Assembly: GCA_023213395.1 (NCBI GenBank)
Contig: CM041465.1
Coordinates: 191,401,741 to 191,465,740 of the forward strand
Reading direction: 5' to 3'
Length of the DNA stretch: 64,000 bases
Source: Cycas panzhihuaensis
Lineage: Eukaryota; Cycadophyta
Numbering within the stretch: position 1 is the stretch's first letter; every line of letters starts with the position of its first letter. Positions 9,745 through 20,917 of the stretch are shown piece after piece. The notes beneath the pieces were generated by a model. It was not told the origin of the DNA, ran no database searches, and worked only from the letters and a program-made list of their open reading frames with translations. The position numbers and the translations under genes were made by a program.

Positions 9745-11849
9745 GTGTGAAAAGATGAATAAGAGTGATATATATAAATGTGTATGAAAATGCACTAAGC
9801 AGAAGAAGGTGGAGTCACTTGACACTTGTGACAGGCCTCTACCTGACGCAGCAAGGAATAATGAAGTAATACAATGCAAGATGTGGAAGCAAAGAGATCA
9901 CAAATAAGTATGTGGTGTAAGTGATATAATCAAGATAAGTGAGAAGGCCTATATAGAATCCGGCATGTGAGTGCACACAATTAATAACCAAAGTGATGTA
10001 GGATGTGTAACAAACCCAAACCTCTAGCTTGTGTCCAAAGTATGTGAGGTGTCGATGCCTAGGAGGGCTTCTAGTATATGTAATTAAGGGCCTTCACCTG
10101 TGATACTGCACCATTCTTTGGTGATGAAATCCAAGTAAAAGTGGAGCCCAAGTATTGTCGGTCCTTACCTCGTTCACCAATGAGTAGTGATATACTCTCC
10201 GAAGAGAAGTACATGCATGTCCAACAGCTATGATAGATATTGACCCAACTAAATTAATTATCTTGATTAAGGGTTTTCAGTTTTTCCGGATGGTTATCAA
10301 AATAATCCCTTATTAGAGACCACAAGTATGGCTAACCTATCCCTCCACCACTATACTGGTTACAACCACACCCAATATGAAACTCACACCTCCCTTAGGG
10401 CCCAGACTTCGGCCAACCTTGGTCTATTTCAACCAAGGGGAGTATGCGCACAAGTCAAGAACTGACAGCATAAAGTTGTCGAAATGAGTTGATTTTAAGA
10501 AAAGTGCTCTTGTTCTCGAATGATATGTAAATATAACTAAAAACTGAATGTAAATGCTCCACTTAAGTGTTGTTGTCGTGTCCAAGTGTAGTGATGACGT
10601 GTCCACCTGGTGCCCAAGGGGCATTCTATGTGCCCAAATGGCACTCAATGAGGTCTCTAAGTGCATGCGATCATTAAAATCATACACATATGATAAGCCA
10701 AATCATCAAATATTGCTCCAATCCGGATGACTGGCTAGTACAAAGGATTTAAGTGCCTTGTTTGTTTTACAAAATGGCTAAAATAAACCTCCAAAAGCCA
10801 AAAAGGCTATAAATGTCTAAGAAAAACCCCTCTTACATGCTTTTTTTTTGAAATGAAGGAGAAAAAATAAAAATTTCAAAAATACAATGTACGCTGAAAA
10901 ATCAAATTTTCAACAAACCAAGTTCATTGTTAGCGACGTATCTGTCTGTATCGCTATATGGCACAAATTTTTAAAAATTTTGAAAAAATTAAAAATTTTC
11001 AAGTTTGTTGCCCTTCACCTACACTTTACAAATATATAAAAATTTTTGAAAAATCTTATCAAAAACAGGCAAAAATACCTGTTTTAGCTCGCGGCCAAAA
11101 TATACTCGAAAACCCAAAAATGCTCATAACGTTTCAACAGAGCGTCAGATTCTTGTGAGACATGTCCCAAATGATAGATCAGAACGAAGAGATGCGAAAA
11201 CATGCATTACAACAGGGAAAAACTCCTCAATTTTTTTTATATCTAAGATTTTTTAATTTGAAGGGTGACTATCTAAAGCAAGTTGTTTGACCCCTTTAAC
11301 CTTGAAAGCTCGTGTCACTCTAGTAGACAAAAGTGCTTAGGAGGCTAAAACATACCTACTGGTGAAATTTTGTCTGATTCTGAGCACTTTGATTTTTTGA
11401 TCGTAACATTGTACGGAATTTCATACAACATTCGTACGATTTGATTTCAAACTTCAAAATCTGCTTCTGATCAGTGAAGATCATTGATTTCTTCTTTTGC
11501 AAGCTATAAATCTAACTTTTACTACAAATATGGGCCAAAGATGGGGCCAAAAATGCCAGATTTGGGACTAAAGAAGAAAGCTGAAAATTGCTATAAGATG
11601 AGCAATTCCTGTGCTCTTTTAGGCTTGCAAATAGATTGTTTTTAGGCAACCACACTTCTTCCTCTCATCTGTAGAAATAAAATAGTACAAAAGCATACAA
11701 ATTTGTATTAAAAATCTGTTAAAAAAAGCTTTAAAAATGGATTTAAAAAAAATATATCTCAACTCTTCACTTCACATGAATGGTGAAGAAGAGGAGAAAA
11801 TCGCTTGCAATCTCCTTGTAAGTGAGTGTGGCACTAAGATCCTATCAAT
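9745..11849 (-). other. Copia-2 leader region
   Basis: About 2.1 kb between gag and the primer-binding site. It is long for a leader but free of any frame resembling a known protein. Its left part near 9760-10700 is of mixed composition, and 10850-11760 is AT-rich. Confidence 0.55.
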
Positions 11850-11863
11850 GGCTCTGATAACAC
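11850..11863 (-). other. Copia-2 primer-binding site
   Basis: ggctctgataacac on the plus strand; the minus strand contains TTATCAGAGCC, matching the initiator tRNA-Met type site TGGTATCAGAGCC in its right part. It abuts the right LTR. Confidence 0.8.
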
Positions 11864-12229
11864 TGGTTGAGGGAATGGATCTAGGGATCTAGTGCACTAA
11901 CACTACACAATGGCAAATAGTGGAAACAAGCACAATGTACTCAACAAGAGAAATGTTAATAGCTTGAGCTCAAAGAGAAGTGTAGAATACAATCACTCTC
12001 CATGTAATTTCAGCTTATATAATGAGAACGCTCATTAGGGTTTGGAATTTGAGTTTTCCCTTCTAATGACATTCAAATGAGATTACATGAAATAACAATG
12101 AAATGAACTTTATGTCATTTCACTTAAGTGACTTAAGCATAGTCACCTTATCCTAAAGTTACAAATATAAAAGTGACTTTATCTAATTCTAACTTTATGA
12201 AATGACCATGTGACATTAACATCGTCACA
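11864..12229 (-). repeat. Copia-2 5' LTR
   Basis: Starts TGGTTGAGGG and ends CGTCACA in plus orientation. Matches 4354-4721 at roughly 94% by eye, including the core 'ggatctagggatctagtgca'. Contains 'gcttatataatgaga', a possible TATA-like stretch. Confidence 0.93.
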
Positions 12230-12234
12230 CCAAC
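12230..12234. repeat. Target site duplication of Copia-2, right copy
   Basis: ccaac, identical to 4349-4353. Confidence 0.9.
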
Positions 12235-12741
12235 TTTGCATGCATACTAGCCAAACCTAAATTCAGCTTCCCTTGCAATGTAAAAATTCCTTAGTATCTG
12301 CAATCAAATGTTGGTAATGGGCATTTAAGAGCCATACTAACTCCCCTAGTGGAAGGTGGCAAACAATATGGTTATTGCTAATGCCTAGCAAACCAATATC
12401 GTTCTAAACTTCTTCCATGAGCAATACAGTTGTCCTTGTTTTGGTAAAAATTCGCTTAAAAATATACAAGCTACAAGGGACAACAATGGCAACAATCCAA
12501 CCCAAGAAAGTGATCTCAAAAATGTATTTCACAAGTAAGTCCCATGATTATCCTGAATTAATTATGGATTCTACAAGTTGGAAACAATATCACATTGAAG
12601 GCTTCGAGGGGAATGTTTTTTAATAAAATGTTACGTTAATCCATCCATTGTCTAAAAGTTTCCTTTTTTATTTTCCCTGTGTTTGAAACTATTGAACAAT
12701 GCATGAACATCCTTCTCAAAGGCCGATTAACCTACTAAAGG
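12235..12741. other. Unassigned sequence right of Copia-2
   Basis: About 500 bases continuing the empty site of Copia-2. A 68-codon frame (12417-12623) has no recognisable similarity and is probably chance. Confidence 0.4.
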
Positions 12742-13264
12742 TGTGACGTTCTTAAATTATGAAAAAGTTGGTGAAATTTATTTTTAGGAAGATAAAAGGA
12801 AGAATTATTTAATGTATATTTCTTATGAAGTCGATACTTTTAGCAGAGATAGTCATTGCATCCCTGAATTAGATGAAGTCAATATTTCGAGGAGACAGAA
12901 TAAGAAGTTAGGTTTAAAGAGAAAAAATAAGGCTATAAATAGAGGAGCCTCATTCATTTGTAAATCATCTTTAAAGAATTTGATATTTTGGATTTGGAAT
13001 AATGGCCTAGGGCTATTAGGGCACTGTGTGCCATTTTGGCAAGAAACCCTTACCTCAAAGAGGGCAAGATACTACTGTTATTTTATCTAGGATTTACTAT
13101 TTATGGTGGCCAATTTGATATGAACCTAATATTATTATGTGGTCGTCTATTATATCTAAATTACTATGGATATATGTTGTTATTTATAATGAGATGTTGT
13201 TTTTATAAATTATCTATGGTATGAATGCTATATTTTCTACTTATAAATAGTGGGCATTACCACA
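12742..13264 (+). repeat. LARD-1 5' LTR
   Basis: TGTGACGTTC at the start, ...ttaccaca at the end, with the primer-binding site at 13267. Its first ~85 bases match the 3' copy at 15974 (shared 'aaggaagaattatttaatgt'). TATAAATA at 12934-12941 is a good promoter TATA box. Confidence 0.75.
12934..12941 (+). promoter_or_regulatory. TATA box in LARD-1 LTR
   Basis: ggcTATAAATAgagg is a textbook plant TATA box placed centrally in the LTR, as expected for an LTR promoter. Confidence 0.55.
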
Positions 13265-13266
13265 AG

Positions 13267-13278
13267 TGGTATCACAAC
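13267..13278 (+). other. LARD-1 primer-binding site
   Basis: tggtatcacaac matches the initiator tRNA-Met type site TGGTATCAGAGC in 10 of 12 bases and sits two bases after the LTR end. Confidence 0.7.
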
Positions 13279-13439
13279 TTCGTTTTTTGGAGTATAAATG
13301 AAAGAATTTTGGAAAAATAGCCAATAAATTTGAGTCGAACATGCTTGTTTTGCAAATTTTGAGTGATTATACCATAGGTTTTGAAGCAAAATTGCAAAAA
13401 TTGTAAGGAATTTATTTTCGACCTAATGTCCATCTTTAT

Positions 13440-14110
13440 TTCTAAGGCCTAAAATATGCTACTATAAATTCAAATGGTCATAACTTTTGCTATAGGTGTT
13501 TGATTGATCTCATTCTTTTTCTTTGAATCTATGCATCTCAATGTTTACTTTCTATTGGAAGCGATTTCAGATCCATCGAATATTAGAGTAAAAAGTTATC
13601 AACATTTTAGTAATAGGTACTAATGTAGTCCCCAAAAACCCTAATTGTGACCTACATTAAAAGGGCCATAACAATTGCTATTGGTATCCAAACAACTTCA
13701 ATTTTTTTTGAATTAGTGTGGCTTGAAGCATAGATTACTCAAAAGAAAAAAAAAATCAATTTGGAGATCTAGTTCAAAAATTATTTCTATTTTAGTTGAG
13801 AGTATCATTACTGCCCTAAAATTTAGATTTTTTTATCTGACTTGCCAGGACCACTATAGGAGCTACAAAGCTCCAATTCACCTCAAACCAAGCCAATTAG
13901 AGGCGTGTTGAAGTCTTGTCCACCCAAATAGAGGAATCACCCAATTTGGGTCAGTGGACAAACAAGTTGCATCATTTTTTTTGGGTTTTCAGAGGGTATA
14001 CTTGGACATTTTTGTCCATAACTCCTGTTACAGGTATCAGATTTCAATTTTGTCTAAACGGTTGGAATCTTGGTTCAAAGACAATCAGTTTGAATGGTTG
14101 CAAGGTATAG
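13440..14110 (+). repeat. Degenerate internal repeats in the LARD-1 leader
   Basis: Three loosely similar blocks start with a 'cataac...tataggt' theme: at about 13468 (ggtcataacttttgctatag), 13665 (gggccataacaattgctatt) and 14007 (gtccataactcctgttacag). Each is followed by an ATT-rich tract. They look like an old tandem array in the leader. Confidence 0.45.
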
Positions 14111-14176
14111 TTTTGATCAATCCTTGATGTAGATTTTAATCCATGAAGTTGTAATCTTTTATTGAAAAGAATAAAA

Positions 14177-15720
14177 ATGACAGCTTGGTTAAAAGGAATA
14201 TCTTTGGCAAAATTAGAGGAGTTACTAAAGCAGATGCAACAAAATGCATACTTAATACAAAAAATTCAAAGTATTCAATCATTCTCCCCAAGGGAAGGCA
14301 TAATAGCTACAAAATGGCTTTAACATATCAACACGTATTGTGGACTCACACTAAATACAAAATTTGAGGATTATGGACCAAGTATTCAATACTGCTTAAG
14401 GGGGAAGTTTATTGATGGTATGAAGGTTTGTCTAAAAAAACAAACATCTTTAATAAATGGTATTGGTTTAAAAGAGATTTTAGAATAGCATCTATCAAAC
14501 AGAATCAAGACAAAGAAATGAGCCCAACTTAGGACAATGATGTCAATGAAAACCCAAAAGAAATTTATCACAAGGAAGTAGCCAAACAATAAAAGCAATT
14601 AGACAAAGGGACCATAAAGGAGGAAGAACCAATCGTTGATAAAGGGATCTAGGAAACACCACAATAGCATCAAGGAGAATCAATTCAGAAGCAACAACAC
14701 AACAAGATTGAAGACACAAAGTAGGGGAAGACTAAGCATCTTGTAGAAGAATCTAACCAAGTATTGGCTAAAACAGAGCACTACAACGAAAAACTTATGT
14801 AGGAGCAACATGATGGAGCTAATGAGCAATCAAAAAGTACATACTGAAGATACAAGGATGTCAAGAAGAGCCTAAACAGGTTGCAAAAGAAGTCGAGCAA
14901 CCAAGTGAATCCCACAATGTACTTGATCTTGTTTTGCACATGCACATTTTCTTTGATAGTTTTATCTACCCCCTTCTTTTCCATCCTCAATAGTTGTACA
15001 GAAATCATCTCCCCCTTACTCCATTGATGTCCAAACTCTTAAGCTTCTTAATTCCAATGTTTTTGTAAGACAAATTTTAGTCCCTTTTCACAACCATAAC
15101 TCATCCCACCTTTCACATGTTTCTCCACCCCCTATAGAATCTCCTCAACAACATGTTCTATACCCTCCATCCTACCTTTATCACATTTCACTTCCTAGTA
15201 CAATCATCGCCTCCTATAAAACATCAGCATCCCTATCCCAACCTTCTACACCTCAATATAACCCATACTGCCTTTTCCATTAATCCCCCCATCTAACCTG
15301 CCCCCCTTCTTTGAACCTCTATGTAAACCTCTTTCCCATAAAGAGCATCTATCACTAATTATGCATCCCTTTTATTTCCCTAAGGTCCCTAATTATCCAA
15401 CCAAACCTATCTTGATTTAAACCCTTTTCTAAATCAATTCTCAAACTCCAAGTACTCCTCACCATCTAGTTCACTTCTCCAAGTTTCTCAAACGTATAAA
15501 TTTATCATTAATCACCTAATGGAACCCCACTTCTCCCACTCTTTCTTGTGTCATGCAATCACCTATAGACAATCCTTATGATCATTTTTTTCCAAACTCC
15601 TAAAACTACATCATATCTTTCGGCACAAAATTTCCCAGTATTCTCACCTCTCATTCCATGAGCCATGGCATTTGAGGACAAAATGTAAAACACAAAATAA
15701 GATCAAGGCCAAGCATCAAA
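14177..15720 (+). pseudogene. Possible decayed gag-like frame in LARD-1
   Basis: A short frame from the ATG at 14177 (MTAWLKGISLAKLEELL...) gives about 47 codons with heptad-like leucines. Beyond it, Glu/Gln/Lys-rich sequence (about 14580-14930) and Pro/Ser-rich sequence (about 14970-15670) can be read with many stops. I do not recognise the family. It may be a structural protein remnant or chance composition. Confidence 0.3.
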
Positions 15721-15959
15721 GGCGCCACATAGGTCCCAAAATCACTTTAATACAAGACAAGCTCCAACATGTACCTAGTCCAAATAATAAGCGTCTACAA
15801 ATTCAAGTCAGTCATCAGCAATTTCCAACTGAAGTCACAAGACTGGACCCAATTTTTATGACATACAAGATTTGGCAGATGACAATTGGAATCATTGGTC
15901 AAAGCTGGACCAAACAAGCTCTACACACAACTACCCATACTTTGAGGGCGAAGTATTTC

Positions 15960-15973
15960 AAGGAAGGGAGAGT
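15960..15973 (+). other. LARD-1 polypurine tract
   Basis: aaggaagggagagt lies directly before the 3' LTR start. Confidence 0.65.
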
Positions 15974-16056
15974 TGTTACGTTCCAAAATTTTGAAGTTAG
16001 GGAAGTTTTTTATGTAAGACAAAGGAAGAATTATTTAATGTATATTTATTATGTGT
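15974..16056 (+). repeat. LARD-1 3' LTR, truncated
   Basis: TGTTACGTTCC... matches the first ~85 bases of the 5' LTR, then similarity stops. Confidence 0.65.
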
Positions 16057-16325
16057 TAATTCATCATACATGGATTCTACTAGAAAGAGAGAACAATATT
16101 TTCACATGATAACATCAACACAACAATATTATATGTACAATATTTTACATCAACAGTAATTACAAGATGTCTGCAACTCGGTATCTTCTATTATGTCAAA
16201 ACTAATTACAATAACAAGATCATGTACAACGAAACGAGATACACTCATACCATGCTAGCCTTACACCACCCACTAGTGTTAGAATGCACAACATCGCATG
16301 CCACCCCCCCAATCTACTTTTATTT

Positions 16326-16326
<1 letters not shown>
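16057..16326. other. Unassigned AT-rich stretch
   Basis: No coding frame or repeat partner found in the window. Confidence 0.35.
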
Positions 16327-16366
<40 letters not shown>

Positions 16367-16384
16367 ATAGATACATACATACAT

Positions 16385-16443
<59 letters not shown>
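16327..16443. repeat. Compound microsatellite (TA)n(TG)n...(TA)n
   Basis: TA repeats to 16341, TG repeats to about 16366, a short GATACATACATACA spacer, then TA repeats from about 16387 to 16443. The long minus-strand YIYIYI frame across it is an artefact. Confidence 0.95.
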
Positions 16444-16445
<2 letters not shown>

Positions 16446-16456
16446 CCTTGGAAACA

Positions 16457-16752
16457 TTGTGTTGTAATGGCTTCCAACTACATGACTCAACTAATCCCTT
16501 TTTTGTTAACATAACATCTAATTATAACAAAATATGCCAAACATCTATCCTCCCTTTTTTAAAGCTTGAAGCATCTTGCTCATAAGGTGAGCCTAGTTCT
16601 GGGGAAATGTTGTGTTGTAATGGCTTCCAACTACTTGACTCAACTAATCCCTTTTTGTTAACATAGCATTTGATTATAACAAAATGTACCAAACATCTAT
16701 CCTCCGTTTTTTAAGCTCGAAGCATCTTGCTCAAAAGGTGAGCCTAGTTCTG
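16457..16752. repeat. 153-bp tandem duplication
   Basis: The unit starting 'ttgtgttgtaatggcttcca' at 16457 recurs at 16610. Each copy runs to 'gagcctagttctg'. The copies differ at a handful of positions (e.g. acatgact/acttgact, ataaggtg/aaaaggtg). Confidence 0.85.
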
Positions 16753-16829
16753 AAATCGAGGGTGCTTTTGAATGTGAAAGGTCCAATCCTGCTTTTCATC
16801 ATCATTTACTTTTCACTGCCATTTGCTTT

Positions 16830-17541
16830 TCACTTGGTATTAATTCCCTTCTCAATCTCTTGTAAGGCCTTTTCAAAATGAATATCATCTATATAACCCT
16901 GGATTAATTCCTCGATCCAGCCTAGAGTTATCGCTGTAATGTTCTTTAAAGAAACTAGTTTGTCCTCTTGAATTTCTACCAATAATCTAGACAGCATGTT
17001 TGTTATGATATTTTCTCTTCCCTTTTTATAGACCATCAAGAAATCAAAGGCTTGCAATCTACTTACCCATTTCTGTTGTTTGTCTGTCAAGGACACTTGA
17101 TTAGGGAAGTAGTTCATTCGTTTTAACAATGAACTTATTTCCTAACAAGTATTGATGCCATTAGTGGATGGCGTGCACAATGGCCAACATTTCTTCATCA
17201 TATATAAGTTTGAAGCGTTACCGATCATAGAGCTTTTGGCTCTCGTACGCAATTAGCCTTTGTTCTTGCAAAAGTACCACCCCTATACCAAAACATGATG
17301 CATCACATTTGATAGTGAATGGTTTTGTGAAATCGAGCATCGTTAAGACTGAAACTAAGGTCATATCTACTTTTAATTGTTGAAAAGTGCTTTCAACCAT
17401 TTGTGCCCACTTAAATGCATCTTTCTTAGTCAAATCTATTAAGGGAGCGACTATGTGAGCATAACTCTTAATAAACTTGCATACTAATCTTGTAGCTCCC
17501 AAAATCCACATACTCCTGACACATTTTTTGGTGTTGGCCAA
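16830..17541 (-). pseudogene. Gypsy-1 RNase H
   Basis: Frame 17218-17541 has KFIKSYAHIVAPLIDLTKK (RT thumb to connection) and FTIKCDASCFGIGVVLLQ, the start of gypsy RNase H with its first Asp in CDAS. Frame 16830-17129 has KQQKWVSRLQAFDF and a mutated A-D-x-L-S-R end (NMLSR). After about 16830 the similarity fades just where the integrase linker should begin. A gap between 17130 and 17217 carries stops. Confidence 0.85.
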
Positions 17542-17549
17542 TTGACAAT

Positions 17550-18383
17550 TGCTTCAATCTTCTTTGGATCAATTCATACCCCTTCTAAAGTGATGATATG
17601 GCCCAACTATTCTAACTCGGTTTGGCCAAATGAACATTTGTTCTTGTTGGAAAAAAGTTGTTGATCCTTTATAAGTTGAAGAATAATATGAATATGCTTT
17701 ATGTGCTCCTACCAAGTTTGGCTATAAATTAAGATATCATCAAAGAAAACCAAACAAACTTTTATATGTATGGCTTTAGAATTTATCATGCTTTGAAAGG
17801 TCATTGGAGTAATTGTCAACCCAAATGGCATAACTCGAAACTCGAACAATCCTTCATGCGTACAAAATGTCGTTTTGTGAGTGTCTTCAATCTTAATGCG
17901 AATTTAATAATAGCCAAACCACAAGTCAATCTTATAGTACCTAACCCAATGTAATTCATCTAGAAGGTCGTCAATACGCTGAATTGGGTATCTGTTCTTG
18001 ATGATTATTTTATGATGGGCTTGATAGTCACCGCACACTCGATATGATCCACCCTTCTTCCTAGAGAGTATGACCAGTGAGGCGAACAGACTAATGTTGT
18101 GAGTGATGATATCCTATTGTAAGAGCTCATGTGTAATGCGTTCAATCTCTCATTTAAAGTGAAACGAGTGGCAATAAGGCCTAATGTTCACTGGGGCTAA
18201 TTGTGGAGCCAACTCAATGGCATGTTCACACCCATGACTTTGACGTAGCTGGGGAGGGAGCTCCTCAAACACCCTACTATGCTGATCAATAAGGGTTTGA
18301 ATCTCTGATGGGACTTCTTCAGCAATTATCTTGTAACAAGAAAGCAAGAAAGAAGTAGGATTCTTCTGAAGTATTTTCTCCAT
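17550..18383 (-). pseudogene. Gypsy-1 reverse transcriptase
   Basis: Minus-strand segments: HSRVFEELPPQL and a HAIEL-like block (18150-18383) before the RT; then THEGLFEFRVMPFGL at about 17850; then VFFDDILIYSQT at about 17740, the F-x-D-D catalytic box with both aspartates; then LGHIITLEGV at about 17590. All are standard gypsy RT landmarks in the right order. Many stops lie between them. Confidence 0.88.
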
Positions 18384-18559
18384 TCATTGTGATGACAACA
18401 TTTGTATAGGAGGTACCTTCGGAGCTTGTAGCTTGTTTTCGCCTCTTTTGGTTAAAGCATTTGGTGAAAGCACATGAAACGTGTTCCATAGTTAGTAACA
18501 ATGTTACCTAGGGTTTGCAACCATTGGACTCCTAAAACCACGTCGACCCCTCCAATTGA

Positions 18560-18960
18560 CATGGCAAACATACCATGTCGTAGTTGAGTAATCAGCAATT
18601 TGTAGATTTACCTACAGAAAATATCCACCACAAGGCATGGTTTTCCCATTTGCAATAGCCAACTGGAATACATTAAGTGGCTTAACTAGAAGCCCTAGCT
18701 TAGTTGTCATAGGTTGATTTAAGTTATAAGTACTTCCACTTTCTACCAAGATCGAAACGTGTGCATTTTTAATCCTCCCTGCGAATCGTAAGCTCTAGGG
18801 TGCATGTACTTCCTCAATAATTGCCTAGAGAAATACCTGAACATTATCTAGATCGATATTGAGGAGCTCATCTAATTCAACTTCCTCTTCATTGCCCACA
18901 GCTACTTCTTCTACAATTTCTTCATCAACTTCTTCAAGAACAATTTCTTCTTCATTGCTA
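18560..18960 (-). pseudogene. Gypsy-1 protease
   Basis: The minus strand reads HVSILVESGSTYNL at about 18730-18770, matching the gypsy protease active site (normally I-D-S-G-S-T-H-N). The catalytic Asp reads Glu (GAA at 18741-18743), which should inactivate the enzyme. Acidic linker sequence lies just upstream. Confidence 0.75.
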
Positions 18961-18964
18961 ATCA

Positions 18965-20010
18965 TAAACATCTTCTTGGGTGGACATTTATGATTCCTAT
19001 TGTATTTCCCACCGCAACGGAAACAAGTTCCATTTCTAATATGTTCAGCCCTTGATAATTGCTCTTCCCTTTTTTCAGTCGTAGGAGCCCCTGCTTTAGT
19101 CCCAGATTATGTCCAATTCGATACGAACTATTGATCGGGTTGTCTCAGAAAATCAACTCAGCGAGTAAAGCTTTGCATGTTCTCTCTAAATTCTACCTCA
19201 ATATTCCTTGCATGGCAAATGGCATCGCTAAGAAAGCTTACATCTAAAGTCCTCGAGTAATATTTGATATTCCCTTAAGCCCTGCAACGTAGACCTCTAC
19301 TAATTGCTATTTGTTGATATTAGGTTTTGCCAAGCTATGCAAAACTTGAAATTGTTTTGTATAAGCTTGCTCTATTCCAATATGTTGTAACCTAGTGACT
19401 TGGGCAAAATAATATGTTATTGTCATGTCCTTTTATTATTCAATTAAAGACCTTTTTAAGAAAATCAAAGTACAATAGGTTGTCCCTTCATAGAATCTTT
19501 ACCACCAATGGTAATATTGTAACGCTTTTCCATAAAAATGTAGAGCGACTACCACTAGTTTCTCCTTATTGGTCAAGGAAATCGTCTTGAAGTATACTTC
19601 CATTTGTAAAATCCAACTACGTATGTCCTTGGATTTCTCTAGATCGAATTTTTCAATAGGAATTTTGTCCCCTTGAGGCTTGGACCTGCTTGATCATCTA
19701 CATTGTTGACTTCTTCCCCAATCTCTTCCTCTTCTTTTAAGTGTTTCTGAGGGCCAAAATCCTTTCGTCGAGCTGAAGGAATATTTGATATCTTTTCGAT
19801 ATCTGCTTTTAAATCCTTGAACTAGTTTTGAAGCAGGGCTACATTGTCGTTAACTTGATCCACTCGTCTAGACACCTTTGCAACTGATTCGGAGGTCTGA
19901 AGCACCATTTTGCTATAAGTGGTGGTCTTCCCTAATCTTAATTCTTTTATAAGGGGAAAAAAAATTATGCCCCTTTTTCGAGTGGAAACTTCCCTAAACC
20001 CCACTTCCAA
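18965..20010 (-). pseudogene. Gypsy-1 gag
   Basis: The minus strand carries a zinc knuckle CFRCGGKYNRNHKCP at about 18990-19035. Upstream, from 20028 to 19822, runs a charged frame with a coiled-coil look (SKMVLQTSESVAKVSRRVDQ). Between them the capsid region is broken by numerous stops. Confidence 0.75.
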
Positions 20011-20015
20011 ATGAA

Positions 20016-20027
20016 GGTTTGATACCA
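20016..20027 (-). other. Gypsy-1 primer-binding site
   Basis: Plus strand ggtttgatacca; minus TGGTATCAAACC, a primer-binding site similar to TGGTATCAGAGC. It abuts the LTR inner edge at 20028. Confidence 0.65.
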
Positions 20028-20480
20028 CTTATAGTGATAATTAAGGAAGGGTTGAAAATTAGTGCACAATCCTTCTAAAAATACTTATGTTGAACCAAAA
20101 TATCAACCTTCTAAGCACAGATTGCAATCGCAAATAAGTTAAAAACAACAGTCTAGAATTGGATAATGATAAAGCTAAATATCATATAAATTGTCGAACA
20201 AATTATGGATATAATAATGGTCAAAATAATCAAGTGATGAAGTTGAAATAGGATCCCTCTTCGAGGCAAGGTGCCCTCCAAAAATACAACCCAAGAGCCG
20301 AAAATTATAGCAAGGAGAATAGCTTGAATGATGCCCCTAAAGGCACCCAACAACTTGCGTAAATAGTCCTTCAACTAACTCCTAAATTGGTCAACTAAAA
20401 CACTAATGAAGTCAATCAAAAAAAGTACTAAGTCGACCACAACAACTAGGAAGAACTTAAGCAAAATATATTTTATTCAA
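20028..20480 (-). repeat. Gypsy-1 5' LTR, outer edge uncertain
   Basis: Starts cttatagtgataatt beside the primer-binding site. About 225 bases in, it has 'cctcttcgaggcaaggtgcc', which resembles 'tccttcgaggcgagaatcct' at the same distance in the Gypsy-2 LTR. The outer edge cannot be placed because Copia-3 LTR sequence begins nearby. Confidence 0.5.
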
Positions 20481-20511
20481 ATCGAATGTTTCCAACCAAG
20501 ACGGCCAATTG

Positions 20512-20851
20512 AGGGCTTGCTCCAATTCTCCTCGAGCAAAAAGCAAAAGCTCTTTTTTGCTTTTTGGCACAACTTTTTAGCATAGCCTTTTAGCTTGACT
20601 TTTTGGCACAATTTTGGAGTAGGTGTTTTTCTTGTATAAGTTTGATCAAGTTGTTGTATCCATGATATGAACAAAAAAAGAGGGTATACTTCTAATCTTG
20701 TTGTTAATAAAGGAGAGTCCTTTGCCCAATGTTTTTTTTACCTTAGCACTCTACCAAAATTTTCCACATAAAAATATCTAAGTTGTTCTCTTGTACTCTC
20801 TCTTGGCTTTATTGCTTGTTAGTGTTTGTGCATTATTATTTTTCTCTTACA
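20512..20851 (+). repeat. Copia-3 5' LTR, 5'-truncated
   Basis: From 'attctcctcgagcaaaaagc' onward it matches the 3' LTR (29863 on) and the solo LTR (34466 on), ending cttaca. The first ~60 bases of the other copies (TGTT.atatgaagcc...) are not found upstream. Shared landmarks include 'tgttctcttgtactctctct'. Confidence 0.8.
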
Positions 20852-20917
20852 GTTAATATCACAATCGAGGGTTTATTTCTCTAGCAGCAGTGCACACGAT
20901 AGCAAGAAGCTAAAAAA

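Larger units (their letters stand above)
4354..12229 (-). mobile_element. Copia-2: complete Ty1/copia retrotransposon, degenerate
   Basis: A 7.9-kb element with two LTRs of about 367 bp, a primer-binding site next to the right LTR, a C-rich (minus: G-rich) polypurine tract next to the left LTR, and a perfect 5-bp target duplication ccaac at 4349-4353 and 12230-12234. The minus strand reads gag, zinc knuckle, protease, pre-integrase, integrase, RT, RNase H: the Ty1/copia order. By-eye comparison of the LTRs gives about 20 mismatches and one 3-base gap, near 6% divergence, so the insertion is not recent. Stops and frameshifts break the polyprotein. Confidence 0.95.
12742..16056 (+). mobile_element. 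LARD-1: LTR element with almost no coding capacity, gypsy-like
   Basis: A 523-bp LTR (12742-13264) is followed two bases later by a primer-binding site. After 2.7 kb comes a polypurine tract (15960-15973) and the first ~80 bases of a second LTR (15974-16056), cut short. No RT, integrase or RNase H can be read inside. A decayed hydrophilic-then-proline-rich frame at about 14177-15720 may be old gag-like sequence. The layout fits a large retrotransposon derivative moved by a partner's enzymes. The gypsy assignment rests on the style of the LTR and 3' end and is tentative. Confidence 0.7.
16760..20480 (-). mobile_element. Gypsy-1: 5' half of a Ty3/gypsy retrotransposon
   Basis: The minus strand reads LTR (inner edge 20028), primer-binding site, gag with zinc knuckle, protease, RT and RNase H. 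It stops near 16760 before any integrase. The motif style and linked RNase H fit a chromovirus-like gypsy element. The outer part of its LTR seems lost where Copia-3 begins. Stops and frameshifts are frequent. Confidence 0.85.

Noticed and set aside
16279-16512. 77-codon minus-strand frame with YIYIYI repeats
   Set aside because: It is the translation of the TA/TG microsatellite.
20477-20674. 65-codon minus frame with repeated LCQK words
   Set aside because: Produced by the repeated ttttggcac motif in the Copia-3 LTR.
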